DNA of 64,000 bases from an uncultured Marinobacter sp. (GCF_947259545.1 NZ_CAMYMK010000002.1:992001-1056000), one strand, 5' to 3'. Counted from the stretch's first letter, positions 28,926-37,793 are shown. Numbers and translations: made by a program. Notes: a model not told the origin generated them from the sequence alone.

Positions 28926-31077
28926 TCTGTTTCGCAACGTCGTTGCGAGACACCCTGATGCCACTGCGCTGGTATCCGGATCCCTCCGGTATTCCTTCCA
29001 TTCCCTGTTCGCGGCAGTGGCTAAAGTTGCTGAGCGGCTGCGCCATCAGCAAGTCTCACGTGTCGGGTTGTGCGGTGATAACTCAGCAGCGTGGGTAATA
29101 GCGGATCTGGCGTGCCTGGAGGCCGGTGTTGTCTGTGTACCCGTGCCGCCCTTTTTTTCCCCTCAGCAGCGGGAACACCTGATTCGGCAGGCGGGGCTGC
29201 AGGCATTGTTGTGGTCCGAAGATTCGGCAGGGCAGCAATCGCTTGGCTATGGGATCGGTATAACGGGGTTGAGCGATGCATCGGACCCTGTCGGTTTGCC
29301 TGAAAGCACAGCAAAAATCACCTTCACATCCGGCAGTACCGGCACTCCAAAAGGCGTGTGCCTGTCCCAGGCTCACCTGGCGGCAACGGTGCTGTCGCTC
29401 AGGCAGCGGCTGGAGGCAAACGGAGGCCAATATCATCTGTGCCTCTTGCCGCTGGCCACTTTGCTGGAGAATGTGGCGGGGCTCTATCTGCCACTGCTGA
29501 TGGGCTCTGTGGTCCGGGTTGAGCCGCTGGCGTCACTGGGTATGGCTGGTAGTAGCGGGGTTGACGCACAACGCCTGGCGATGGCGTTAAACAGCTGGCA
29601 ACCCGAGTCGCTGATTCTGGTGCCGGAGCTGGCCAGACTGCTTGCCGGACTGGCTGAACATGGTGTGCTCGCCACGGGCGGTTTCCGCTTCCTGGCGGTT
29701 GGCGGCGGAAAAGTCGCTCCCGATCTGCTAGACCGGGCGCGGGCACTTCGTTTGCCTCTGTTTGAGGGGTATGGCCTGTCCGAATGTGGCTCCGTCGTCG
29801 CATTGAATACCCCGGACAATGATCGGCCCGGAACGGTTGGCCTTCCCCTGAACCATGTTGAGGTTCGTGTTGATTCACAGCGACGCATTCTGGTTCGCGG
29901 CAACACCCATCTTGGCTATCTTGGTGAGTCCGGCCCGCAGGATGAATGGCTGGATACCGGGGATCTGGGAAGTGTATCTGCGGACGGATTCCTGACGGTA
30001 GACGGCCGTTCGAAAAACCTTCTGATCACCAGTTTTGGTCGTAACATCAGTCCCGAGTGGCTCGAAAGTGAACTGGTCGAAGCCCTGGGGGTACAGCGGG
30101 CCGTGGCGGTTGGCGACGGCGACGCCCAGCCCAGTGCGCTGATTGTTGCGTCCTCCGGGCAATCATCGGAACAGATAGCAGTAGCGTGTCGCGAGCTGAA
30201 TGACCGCCTGCCGGACTACGCCCGTTTGTCATCTCTTTATCGGCTTCATTCCCCATTGTCTGCCAGCAACGGTCATCTGACCACTAATGGCCGGCTCATC
30301 AGGCATCACATTCAATCTGACTTACCCCATCTGATCGCCAACAGCGACTTGATCGAACTAACCCAGCCAGGAGGACGTACCATGGCATTTTTTGACCGGC
30401 TGCAGGCCGAAACCGCACAAGCGCGAACCCACGTAACCAGCGCCCCTGTTATTCAGGCGGTTCAGCAAGGACGGATGACCCTTGAAGGTTACACCTGGTT
30501 TCTGACCCAGGCCTTCCACCACGTAAAGCACACGGTTCCTCTGATGATGGCGTGCGGTGGCCGACTGCCAGAGAGACTGGAAGACGTTCGCAAGGCCCTG
30601 GTGGAGTACATTGATGAGGAGTACGGCCACCACGAATGGATCCTCAATGATCTACAGGCCTGCGGTGAGGACCGCGAAGAGCGCCGCGCCAGTCAGCCGG
30701 ATCTTTCCATTGAACTCATGGTGGCTTATCTCTATCACCAGATTGACCGGGGCAATCCGGCCGCCTTTTTCGGCATGGTCCAGGTGCTCGAGGGCACCTC
30801 CATCGAGCTGGCGACACCGCTGGCGCGCCAGATCCAGGAACAGTTGCAGCTACCGGATCAGGCGTTCAGTTACCTGTATTCCCATGGTGAACTGGATCAG
30901 GATCATTTCGAATTCTTCCGCGATCTGATGAACAACATCACGGACCCCGCGGATCAGCAGGCAATCATCGACTCTGCACGGGTTGTGTATCGATTGTACG
31001 GGGATATGTTGCACGGTATTCCGTTGGCTTCTGCGACTACGACACGGCAGGAGGCGTCCGATCATGCAATTGCGTAA
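28909..31077 (+). CDS. AMP-dependent acyl ligase fused to a heme-oxygenase-like (TenA/diiron) domain
   Basis: A 722-residue fusion. Residues 1-485 form an ANL adenylating enzyme with FTSGSTGTPKG at 139-149, GYGLSECG, DTGDLG and DGRSKN. The usual C-terminal catalytic Lys appears as Arg462 in NGRLIR. Residues 492-722 form a helical heme-oxygenase-like domain with candidate metal ligands in HHVKH, EEYGHHE, LEGTS and SHGELDQDH. ATG 28909 is chosen because GAGGG lies eight bases upstream; the gene overlaps the hemolysin-family gene by 17 bases. It probably activates an acyl group that the second domain then oxidises; the product is unknown. Confidence 0.85.
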   Translation: MANLPDLFRNVVARHPDATALVSGSLRYSFHSLFAAVAKVAERLRHQQVSRVGLCGDNSAAWVIADLACLEAGVVCVPVPPFFSPQQREHLIRQAGLQALLWSEDSAGQQSLGYGIGITGLSDASDPVGLPESTAKITFTSGSTGTPKGVCLSQAHLAATVLSLRQRLEANGGQYHLCLLPLATLLENVAGLYLPLLMGSVVRVEPLASLGMAGSSGVDAQRLAMALNSWQPESLILVPELARLLAGLAEHGVLATGGFRFLAVGGGKVAPDLLDRARALRLPLFEGYGLSECGSVVALNTPDNDRPGTVGLPLNHVEVRVDSQRRILVRGNTHLGYLGESGPQDEWLDTGDLGSVSADGFLTVDGRSKNLLITSFGRNISPEWLESELVEALGVQRAVAVGDGDAQPSALIVASSGQSSEQIAVACRELNDRLPDYARLSSLYRLHSPLSASNGHLTTNGRLIRHHIQSDLPHLIANSDLIELTQPGGRTMAFFDRLQAETAQARTHVTSAPVIQAVQQGRMTLEGYTWFLTQAFHHVKHTVPLMMACGGRLPERLEDVRKALVEYIDEEYGHHEWILNDLQACGEDREERRASQPDLSIELMVAYLYHQIDRGNPAAFFGMVQVLEGTSIELATPLARQIQEQLQLPDQAFSYLYSHGELDQDHFEFFRDLMNNITDPADQQAIIDSARVVYRLYGDMLHGIPLASATTTRQEASDHAIA
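30382..31077 (+). CDS. Possible nested, separately translated heme-oxygenase-like protein
   Basis: Inside the fusion gene, AGGAGG at 30369-30374 stands seven bases before an in-frame ATG at 30382, exactly at the domain border. Translation from here would give a free 231-residue TenA/diiron-type protein. I recall such domains being separate genes in related operons, so this could be a relic of two genes whose separating stop codon was lost, or a live internal start giving two products. Which applies cannot be settled by sequence alone. Confidence 0.5.
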   Translation: MAFFDRLQAETAQARTHVTSAPVIQAVQQGRMTLEGYTWFLTQAFHHVKHTVPLMMACGGRLPERLEDVRKALVEYIDEEYGHHEWILNDLQACGEDREERRASQPDLSIELMVAYLYHQIDRGNPAAFFGMVQVLEGTSIELATPLARQIQEQLQLPDQAFSYLYSHGELDQDHFEFFRDLMNNITDPADQQAIIDSARVVYRLYGDMLHGIPLASATTTRQEASDHAIA

Positions 31078-31843
31078 CCGTCGCTTCCTGTTGCTGGGTG
31101 GAACCGGGGGCATTGGCCAGTCGCTGATGCAGGCTCTGCTGGCAGAAGGCGCCTTGTTATTGGTGGCGTCACGTCAGCCCGAGAGCCTGCAGCTACCGGA
31201 AGGTGCTTCCGGGGTGAAGCTGGATCTGGCCGCTGCGGATCTGGATCAGCAACTCCAGGCTATTACCGACACCTGGCCAGACATCTATGGTGTTATCCAT
31301 AGCGCGGGACAGAACCAGTTTGCCGGTCTCTCCCGGACGCCGGTGTCTGCCATTGACGGCCAACTGGCGGTCAACCTGCGTAGCCCTATGCTGGTGGCGC
31401 GTCATTTTGCGCCCCGCTTTGCGACAGGGGGTGAGGGTGCTCTGGTGTTTGTTGGCTCGACCTTCGGCAGTATCGGCTTCCCTGGTTATACCGCCTACTG
31501 CGCGACCAAATTCGGTCTGCGGGGATTCACCGAGGCTTTGCGAAGGGAGTTGGCGGACACATCCGTTCAGGTGGTCTACGTCGCCCCCCGCGCCACGGCC
31601 ACAGCGATGAACCCGCAGGTGGTCAATCAGCTCAACCAGGCCCTTGGTAACGCCGTGGATTCACCGGAAAGGGTCGCCCAGCGCATCGTCAAGGCCATGA
31701 CCCGTGACCAGCGTCGCTGCTTTATGGGGTGGCCGGAAAGGTTGTTTGTGGTGATCAACGGTGTGCTGCCTCGACTGGTGGACAGGGCGCTTTTCAAACA
31801 ACTGCCGGTGATCCGGCGATTTCTTGAGTCAGGAGTATCGTAA
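31064..31843 (+). CDS. SDR family oxidoreductase
   Basis: A 259-residue short-chain dehydrogenase with GGTGGIG at 12-18, the NNAG equivalent HSAG at 79-82, Ser132, and Tyr145/Lys149 in YCATK. The C-terminal half resembles SDRs that act on lipid-like substrates and has a hydrophobic stretch near 225-245. ATG 31064 is used because GCAGGAGG precedes it by about nine bases; the frame then overlaps the ligase stop by 14 bases. It probably reduces or oxidises the product made by the preceding ligase and oxidase domains. Confidence 0.9.
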   Translation: MQLRNRRFLLLGGTGGIGQSLMQALLAEGALLLVASRQPESLQLPEGASGVKLDLAAADLDQQLQAITDTWPDIYGVIHSAGQNQFAGLSRTPVSAIDGQLAVNLRSPMLVARHFAPRFATGGEGALVFVGSTFGSIGFPGYTAYCATKFGLRGFTEALRRELADTSVQVVYVAPRATATAMNPQVVNQLNQALGNAVDSPERVAQRIVKAMTRDQRRCFMGWPERLFVVINGVLPRLVDRALFKQLPVIRRFLESGVS

Positions 31844-32472
31844 TGAGAACTATCAGTCTGTTACTGGCCCTGCTGCTGGCGATGCCGGTATGGGCGGGAA
31901 GCCTGGAGTCTGACCTTGTCCGCGTTCAGCAGCGCTGGGCCGAGATTCAGTATCAGGTGCCCGGGGACGACAAAGCCGACGCTTTCGAAGCGTTGGCGAA
32001 AGAGACGGAAGTGTTCGTGGGTGACTACCCGGATCGTGCCGAACCGCGCATCTGGCGAGCCATTGTGTTGAGTACCTGGGCCGGAGAAAAGGGCGGTTTC
32101 GGTGCGCTGAGTCTGGTCAAAGATGCCCGAAGTCAGCTTGAGAAAGCACTTGAAATCGACGACGCTGCGCTGGATGGATCGGCCTATACCTCGCTGGGTT
32201 CACTGTATTATCAGGTGCCGGGATGGCCGCTGGCCTTTGGGGATGATGACAAGGCACGTCGTTATCTGCAGAAAGCATTGTCACTCAATCCCGATGGGAT
32301 CGATCCGAACTTTTTCTTTGGTGACTACCTGCTGGAGCAGGGGGAAAAGGCCCGCGCCCGGCAATACCTGGAGCGGGCCCTGGCCGCCCCGGCTCGTGTG
32401 GGACGGGAGCTCGCAGACCAGGGCCGCAGGGAGGAAATCCGGGCACGATTGGCGCGCCTGTCGAACTCCTGA
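31843..32472 (+). CDS. Exported TPR-repeat protein
   Basis: A 209-residue protein with a signal peptide (cut after VWA, near residue 18) and helical repeats of TPR type at about 70-185. Examples are AYTSLGSLYYQ and the repeat ending ARRYLQKALSLNPDG. It is a likely periplasmic scaffold and not an enzyme. Its ATG overlaps the SDR stop (TAATG), making it the last coupled gene of the operon. Its presence suggests the pathway has an envelope component. No further genes follow on this strand before the convergent amidase. Confidence 0.85.
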   Translation: MRTISLLLALLLAMPVWAGSLESDLVRVQQRWAEIQYQVPGDDKADAFEALAKETEVFVGDYPDRAEPRIWRAIVLSTWAGEKGGFGALSLVKDARSQLEKALEIDDAALDGSAYTSLGSLYYQVPGWPLAFGDDDKARRYLQKALSLNPDGIDPNFFFGDYLLEQGEKARARQYLERALAAPARVGRELADQGRREEIRARLARLSNS

Positions 32473-32495
32473 TGGGGGGAGGCCAACAGTGCTGG

Positions 32496-33983
32496 TCAGA
32501 ATCCCGGTGGCGGGCTAAAGCCCGCCAATCCCTCTTTTTCCAGCATTTCAGCAAAACGAATCGTGGTCAGATCTTTCCCGGGGGCACCAATCACCTGCAC
32601 ATTAAACGGTAGCCCTTCCTTACTGCGCCCGACGGGAACCGATGTGGCAGGCAGGCCGAGCAGTGTGGCAAAGGCTATCCAGCAGAACTGGTCCATGTAA
32701 GCCCTGGGCTGGCCAGCGACGGCAATGCGGCGTTTGAAAACCGGATGACTGTGGTCGTGGCGAATCGCGGTGGTAGGTGTGATGGGGGTGAGTAGCACAT
32801 CGAATTCTTCGAACAGCCCATCAATTTCAGCCCGCATTTTTTCCCGCGTTTCACTCACGGCAATCCACTGGTGTATCGGTTGGTTCACGCCGCGTCCGTA
32901 TTCACCAATAAAGGGCGTGAGTGGGCCCAGTAATTTCAGCCACCTCTCCAGTCGCGCCACCCAGAGCATTTGCCGTCTTTGAGCGGGCTTGAGAGAGGTG
33001 CTCAACAGGCTTCCCAACAAGTTGAAGTAGGGCGGCAGGATATGTTCCAGGTTAAGTAATGGGTGTCTGGCTTCGGCAACCAGAGCGCCCCGCTTTTCCA
33101 GTTCTTGGCCAAGTTTGCGGTAACCCTTGGTCAGCTCGTCCTCGACCGGGCAGAGGGGGTCTTCCAGCCAGAGTCCCACGCGGGCCTGATCCAGTGAGGT
33201 GAGCGTCGGGGGCGCCATCTCTACTGACCAGCTACGGGCTTCCAGGGGCGTGGGGCCGGCGATCACGTTAAGCAGCAGGGCCAAATCCCGGGCGGTGCGG
33301 GCCAGCGGCCCACCTTCGGCCAGATCCGGGCGGGACTGTGTACCGGGCGGCCCCGGAATATGGCCCCGGAAGGACACCAGTGCTCGGGTTGGCTTGTGGC
33401 CGAATACGCCACAGAAGTGCGCCGGTGTGCGGATGGAACCCGCAAGGTCGCTACCTACTTCCAGCGGTGTCATGCCCGCGGCCAGTGCGGCAGCAGCTCC
33501 GCCGGATGAACCACCGGGAGTGTGATCGCGGTTAAAGGGGTTGGTGGTCACACCAAACAGCTTGTTGTAGCTCTGCAGGTCGGTGGCGTAGATCGGCACG
33601 TTGGTCTTGCCAAGGATGATGGCGCCGGCGTCTTCCAGACGCTGAATCACATCGGCATGGTGTTGCGGGCGATGGTCCCTGAGCGCCGGGGCGCCTGCGG
33701 TGCAGGTCATGCCCGCGACTTCCCAGGTGTCCTTCACGGTCAAAGGCAGGCCGTGCAGAGGGCCAAGGGGGGAGCCGGAGGCGCGTTTTTCGTCCGCTGC
33801 CCGGGCTCTCTTCAGCGCTTGCTTCTCATCCAGGGTCACCACGGCATTGATGGTGTCATTGTGGTCCCGGATCTGATTCAGGAAGTGTTGTGTCACGGCC
33901 TCACTGGTGAGCGTGCCGTTGCTGAGTTCCTGTACAAGCTCGTGGGCTGGCCGGTAGTGCAGGGCCTGTTGTGCTGTTGGCAT
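32496..33983 (-). CDS. Amidase signature family amidohydrolase
   Basis: A 495-residue amidase with the complete Ser-cisSer-Lys triad: Lys84 in LTVKDTW, Ser159 in PGGSSGG and the nucleophile Ser183 in DLAGSIR. Length and motifs fit the general amidase group and not specifically GatA, since no gatB or gatC is nearby. It is expected to hydrolyse a small amide in the cytosol; the substrate is unknown. It converges on the TPR gene with a 23-base gap. A GGCGGGC/GCCCGCC hairpin at 32509-32526 lies in its last codons and may end transcription from both sides. Confidence 0.92.
   Translation of the reverse strand: MPTAQQALHYRPAHELVQELSNGTLTSEAVTQHFLNQIRDHNDTINAVVTLDEKQALKRARAADEKRASGSPLGPLHGLPLTVKDTWEVAGMTCTAGAPALRDHRPQHHADVIQRLEDAGAIILGKTNVPIYATDLQSYNKLFGVTTNPFNRDHTPGGSSGGAAAALAAGMTPLEVGSDLAGSIRTPAHFCGVFGHKPTRALVSFRGHIPGPPGTQSRPDLAEGGPLARTARDLALLLNVIAGPTPLEARSWSVEMAPPTLTSLDQARVGLWLEDPLCPVEDELTKGYRKLGQELEKRGALVAEARHPLLNLEHILPPYFNLLGSLLSTSLKPAQRRQMLWVARLERWLKLLGPLTPFIGEYGRGVNQPIHQWIAVSETREKMRAEIDGLFEEFDVLLTPITPTTAIRHDHSHPVFKRRIAVAGQPRAYMDQFCWIAFATLLGLPATSVPVGRSKEGLPFNVQVIGAPGKDLTTIRFAEMLEKEGLAGFSPPPGF
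32509..32526. terminator. Possible bidirectional terminator hairpin
   Basis: GGCGGGC pairs with GCCCGCC around a four-base loop, between convergent genes and inside the 3' end of the amidase gene. A short T-run follows at 32533-32538. The evidence is weak but the position is sensible. Confidence 0.4.
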
Positions 33984-34006
33984 GGATCTCGACTCTTTTA
34001 CTGTTG

Positions 34007-35014
34007 TTATGGCAGTTCTTCGCGCCAGTGTTTGACTCGTACCTGGGTTTTGATCGCATCCAGAATTTCCAGGATCAGGTCGATCAACGCTTCGTTTGCA
34101 GCGGCCTCTGTCCGTGCATCGGCAGGATCGGGCATGAATACGTTGATGATGTCTTCAATGAAGGCGTGGTTGGACGCGGATGCGAGGTCCTCAAGGATCT
34201 GGTGAATAACGTTGGCGACGATATCGCCAACCGCTTCCTCCAAGGTTTCCTGGATGGTGGGCCCGACCACCGGCAGATATTTCAGCCGGGACAGCTCAAG
34301 GTTTTGCTTGAGCGCGCTGTCCACCCGATCTTCCAGGTAGCTCCGCAGCGCCCCCCGGTTGGGTACATAACCTTCCTGCGCGGCCTGGGCCACCCGTTCG
34401 GAAATCCAGTCGGTCAGCATGTCCCGGCGTGGAAACACAATGTCCTGCTGAATACGTTCGAACAGCGGAGAACCCCGCTTCACCTCCTGCTGCACGCCGG
34501 ACAGAACCTTGAGAACGATGCGGTCCGACAGCTCTTCCATGAATGCCTCATAGTAGAAATTGACGAACTGGTAGACGCGCATGCTGGTGACATCGATGAT
34601 CTTGTACTGGTGCAACCGGTAGATAATGGAAATAACCCGCAGTATCCGCAGGAAGCGGAAACTGCCCACCGGGATGCAGCCCACCAGGTCATACCAGTGG
34701 ATGAAGGGGTAAAAGTACCAGCGGTCGTAGACACTGGCCTTCACGGCGTACCCCCAGCGCAGGAAAAATTCGGTGAGGAAGATGCCGACGAAGATCAGGT
34801 CGTAGAACAGGAAGTTTTCATGGATCGGTTCGTAAAGGCCATGAAAGCCGGGCGTATGTTCCGCGAAAAAGCCTTCGATGGCGCTGAAGGCGTACACGGA
34901 ATCAAAAATGATCAGGGTCAGATTGGCGATGAGCAGGCCCAGCATCAGGAAGTCGATGATGAGCCAGATCGTCTGGTGACTGGACTTGAGATTTTCGCGG
35001 TTGATTTTCAGCAT
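34007..35014 (-). CDS. Voltage-sensor-like membrane protein without a pore domain
   Basis: A 335-residue protein often labelled ion transporter. The first 140 residues look like the S1-S4 voltage sensor of cation channels. They comprise helix 15-38, helix 68-88, an S3-like segment with Asp109 (HWYDLVGCIP), and an S4-like helix 119-136 with spaced arginines at 120, 123, 126 and 133. No S5-pore-S6 or selectivity filter follows. About 190 soluble, amphipathic residues form the C-terminus instead. It may therefore be a voltage- or tension-responsive membrane regulator. A lone gene between an amidase and acyl-CoA dehydrogenases. Confidence 0.75.
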   Translation of the reverse strand: MLKINRENLKSSHQTIWLIIDFLMLGLLIANLTLIIFDSVYAFSAIEGFFAEHTPGFHGLYEPIHENFLFYDLIFVGIFLTEFFLRWGYAVKASVYDRWYFYPFIHWYDLVGCIPVGSFRFLRILRVISIIYRLHQYKIIDVTSMRVYQFVNFYYEAFMEELSDRIVLKVLSGVQQEVKRGSPLFERIQQDIVFPRRDMLTDWISERVAQAAQEGYVPNRGALRSYLEDRVDSALKQNLELSRLKYLPVVGPTIQETLEEAVGDIVANVIHQILEDLASASNHAFIEDIINVFMPDPADARTEAAANEALIDLILEILDAIKTQVRVKHWREELP

Positions 35015-35054
35015 TCAGGTGCCTGAATTCCTGTGAATTTTCCCACAGGTTAGC

Positions 35055-36263
35055 CTATTTCAACTCAGCGGACGACTTCCCAAGCAACCGGCGGGCGATG
35101 ATCAGCAACTGAATTTGCTGGGTGCCCTCGAAAATATCGAGAATTTTCGAGTCGCGGGCCCATTTCTCAAGCAATTCCGTTTCGCCATAACCGAGACTGC
35201 TGCACAGTTCCACGCAGCGCAGGGTAATGGCGTTGCCGACACGTCCGGCCTTGGCCTTTGCCATGGAGGCTTCCTTGGAGTTAGGCAGACCGTTATCGGC
35301 CATCCAGGCGGCTCGCAAGGTGAGCAGCCGGGCGGCTTCGAGCTCCGCCTCGAGCAGATGGAGTTCGCGGGTTACTGCAGGCTGGGTCCAGGTCTGAGAG
35401 CGGTAGTTGAGGTCGATCCCCGCCCGTTCCACAATTTCACGGGTGCGCTCAAGCGCGGCACGGGCGACGCCTATCGCCATGCCAGCGACCACCGGACGGG
35501 TGTTGTCAAAGGTCTGCATGGCGCCGGCAAATCCTTTGCTGACGCTGACTTCGGGATCGCCCAGCAGATTCTCTTTCGGTACACGACAGTTTTCGAAGCG
35601 GATGGCAGCGGTATCCGAAGCCCGAATGCCTAGCTTCTTTTCCAGGCGTTCTACCGTCATACCGGGGGTGCCTTTTTCCACCACAAAGGACTTGATGGCG
35701 GCACGCCCCTTGTTGCGGTCAAGGCTGGCCCAGACCACAACGGCGTTCGCCCGTTCACCGGCCGTCACGTAGATTTTCTCGCCATTGATGACGTAGTGGT
35801 CGCCGCTCTCGGTTGCCGTGGTGCGAATGGCGGCAGAATCTGAGCCTGCCCCGGGCTCGGTGATAGCCATGGCGGCCCAGGCATCGCCCAGACGGGTCAG
35901 TTGCTCTTCGTTGGCAACGGCGGCAATGGCGGAGTTGCCCAGTCCCTGGCGGGGAATGGACAGGGCCAGGCCCACATCGCCCCAGCACAGCTCGGTCAGC
36001 CCCAGCACGGTTTTCATGTTGGTGCCGTTGCGGTTACCGTCTTTGCCGTTGCCATCAGAGCGGGCCAGTTTGCCGGCACCGGCACCACCATCCGGGGCGC
36101 CTTCATTCATGCCGTCCATAATGGAGGCAAACATGTCCAGTTCCTTGGGGTAAGCGTGCTCCGCCCGGTCGTATTTCCGGGAAATGGGGCGGAAGACTTC
36201 CTGCGCGACCTGCCGGGCCTGGTGAACAATCGGGGAGAATTTCTTCGGTATTTCCAGGTTCAT
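35055..36263 (-). CDS. Acyl-CoA dehydrogenase (catalytic Glu present)
   Basis: An FAD enzyme oxidising acyl-CoA to enoyl-CoA. The 402-residue product shows AITEPGAGSDSAAI near 134-147, the FAD/substrate motif VTAGERANAVVVWA, and the C-terminal DIFEGTQQIQ with Glu379 in the catalytic-base position. A Gly/Asn/Asp-rich insertion near 55-82 is unusual. ATG 36263 is chosen because TGGAG lies eight bases upstream; an upstream reading adds 29 residues that overlap the preceding gene. It follows a second dehydrogenase gene by 25 bases, and the two likely form one complex. Confidence 0.93.
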   Translation of the reverse strand: MNLEIPKKFSPIVHQARQVAQEVFRPISRKYDRAEHAYPKELDMFASIMDGMNEGAPDGGAGAGKLARSDGNGKDGNRNGTNMKTVLGLTELCWGDVGLALSIPRQGLGNSAIAAVANEEQLTRLGDAWAAMAITEPGAGSDSAAIRTTATESGDHYVINGEKIYVTAGERANAVVVWASLDRNKGRAAIKSFVVEKGTPGMTVERLEKKLGIRASDTAAIRFENCRVPKENLLGDPEVSVSKGFAGAMQTFDNTRPVVAGMAIGVARAALERTREIVERAGIDLNYRSQTWTQPAVTRELHLLEAELEAARLLTLRAAWMADNGLPNSKEASMAKAKAGRVGNAITLRCVELCSSLGYGETELLEKWARDSKILDIFEGTQQIQLLIIARRLLGKSSAELK

Positions 36264-36288
36264 GGTGATACTCCAGTGCTGTTCGGAC

Positions 36289-37593
36289 TCAGGCGTGGAC
36301 GCCGCCGGTGTGGGTGGCGACAGAGCGCAGGTCGCGATACCAGCGCTCAACCGGATGTTCTTTTACGAAGCCGTGGCCACCAAGCAGTTGGACACCGTTG
36401 GTGCCGATTTCCATGGCTTTCTCGCTACACAGGAGTCTGGCCAGACTGGCTTCCCGGTGGAATGTCTGCTCGGTCTCCGCGCGGCTGGCAGCGCGCCAGG
36501 CAAGCATGCGCATGCTGTCGGTTTCGATGGCCAGGTTGCTTATCATGAATGCCACGGATTGACGGTTGCTGATCGGCTCACCGAACGCAACCCGCTCGTT
36601 GCAGTAGGGAATGACGTAATCCAGCACGGCCTGGGAGGTACCGATAGCCAGGCCGCAGCGCAGCATGGCCCCGAGATCCAGAAAGGCCTGGTAATCGAAG
36701 TCGTCATCGCCCAGCAGGGCTTCAGCGGACACCTCAACATTGTTCAGGGTCAGGGTGACTGGCTGCGCGGATCGCAATCCCATGGTGGGATCGGCTGCGT
36801 GCTCCATGCCTGCGGTGCCGGCCTCGACAATAAACAGGCGCGGCTGGCCTTTCAGCGCCGCGGCGATCAGCAGCAGATCACTCTGGGCGCCCAGGACGAC
36901 GCCGTTCTTGCAGCCATTCAGCCGGTATCCACTGGCGGTAGGTTCGGCGATGGTATTCAGGTCAAGGGGGTCAAACAATGCCCTTGGTTCATCAATGGCA
37001 ATGGTGGCGACGGGCGGTTGTTCGTCGCAGAAGGCCGGCAGATACCGGGATTGTTGTTCGCCTGTGCCCCAGTGGGTAATGGCCTGGGCAACGCTGAAGG
37101 GGGCCAGCAGGGCGATCGCCAGCCCCATGTCGCCCCACGCCAGTTGTTCTGCGATCAGTACGCTGGTGACCGGGGAGCGGGTTTCCGCCACACCACCAAA
37201 CTCTGCTGGCACAGCGTAGAGGGTTAATCCCAGTTCCGCAGTGGCGTCGAAAACGTCGGCCGGTAGCGCACCTGCCTCATCGGCCTCGGCTGCGGCTGGT
37301 CTCAGGGTGTCCCGGGCCAATCGGTGGAGGCTGTCGACAATCATCTGCTGGTCGTCATCCAGCGTAAGATCAAATAATGCTGGTGCAGTTTTTCCCGGCA
37401 GGCGTTTTTTAGGCAACCAGTTAGTGACCCGCTTGAATTCGCGGCCGGCGAGGGCAATGGTTCGAAAACCAACCCGGGTACCGTGATAGGCGGTTCTTTC
37501 GGTGGCCGTGCGCAGGCCAAAACGGTCCAGTAAAGGGTTCGCCGCAAGGCGGTTCATCATGGACAGGGCCAGTCCGATGGGATCCCTGGTCAT
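36289..37593 (-). CDS. Acyl-CoA dehydrogenase family protein lacking the catalytic Glu segment
   Basis: A 434-residue acyl-CoA dehydrogenase fold. The N-terminal helical part starts near residue 76 (LDDDQQMIVDSLHRLARD), the middle beta domain spans roughly 195-300, and the C-terminal helices contain GTNGVQLLGGHGFVKEHPVERWYRD. Where active enzymes continue to YEGT it reads RSVATHTGGVHA and stops, so the catalytic Glu and the last helix are missing. About 75 extra N-terminal residues are present. Paired with the active gene downstream, it may be a structural half of a heterodimeric enzyme, as known for some mycobacterial FadE pairs. Confidence 0.85.
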   Translation of the reverse strand: MTRDPIGLALSMMNRLAANPLLDRFGLRTATERTAYHGTRVGFRTIALAGREFKRVTNWLPKKRLPGKTAPALFDLTLDDDQQMIVDSLHRLARDTLRPAAAEADEAGALPADVFDATAELGLTLYAVPAEFGGVAETRSPVTSVLIAEQLAWGDMGLAIALLAPFSVAQAITHWGTGEQQSRYLPAFCDEQPPVATIAIDEPRALFDPLDLNTIAEPTASGYRLNGCKNGVVLGAQSDLLLIAAALKGQPRLFIVEAGTAGMEHAADPTMGLRSAQPVTLTLNNVEVSAEALLGDDDFDYQAFLDLGAMLRCGLAIGTSQAVLDYVIPYCNERVAFGEPISNRQSVAFMISNLAIETDSMRMLAWRAASRAETEQTFHREASLARLLCSEKAMEIGTNGVQLLGGHGFVKEHPVERWYRDLRSVATHTGGVHA

Positions 37594-37793
37594 CGTCAGT
37601 CTCCTTTGGAGGCGCGCGGGAATACGGCGCTCCTGTTACTATCAGATAGTTGTTATTGAATAGAGTCTGGGCTGATCATGGGCGCGTCGGCTCCGGTAGC
37701 CATTGGCAAAAGGCGCGTTGCTGGTGGTCGGTCTGGTCAATTCACCAGACTCGGCACCTTCTTTACTTCATCAAAAAGACGATTCATAAACGG

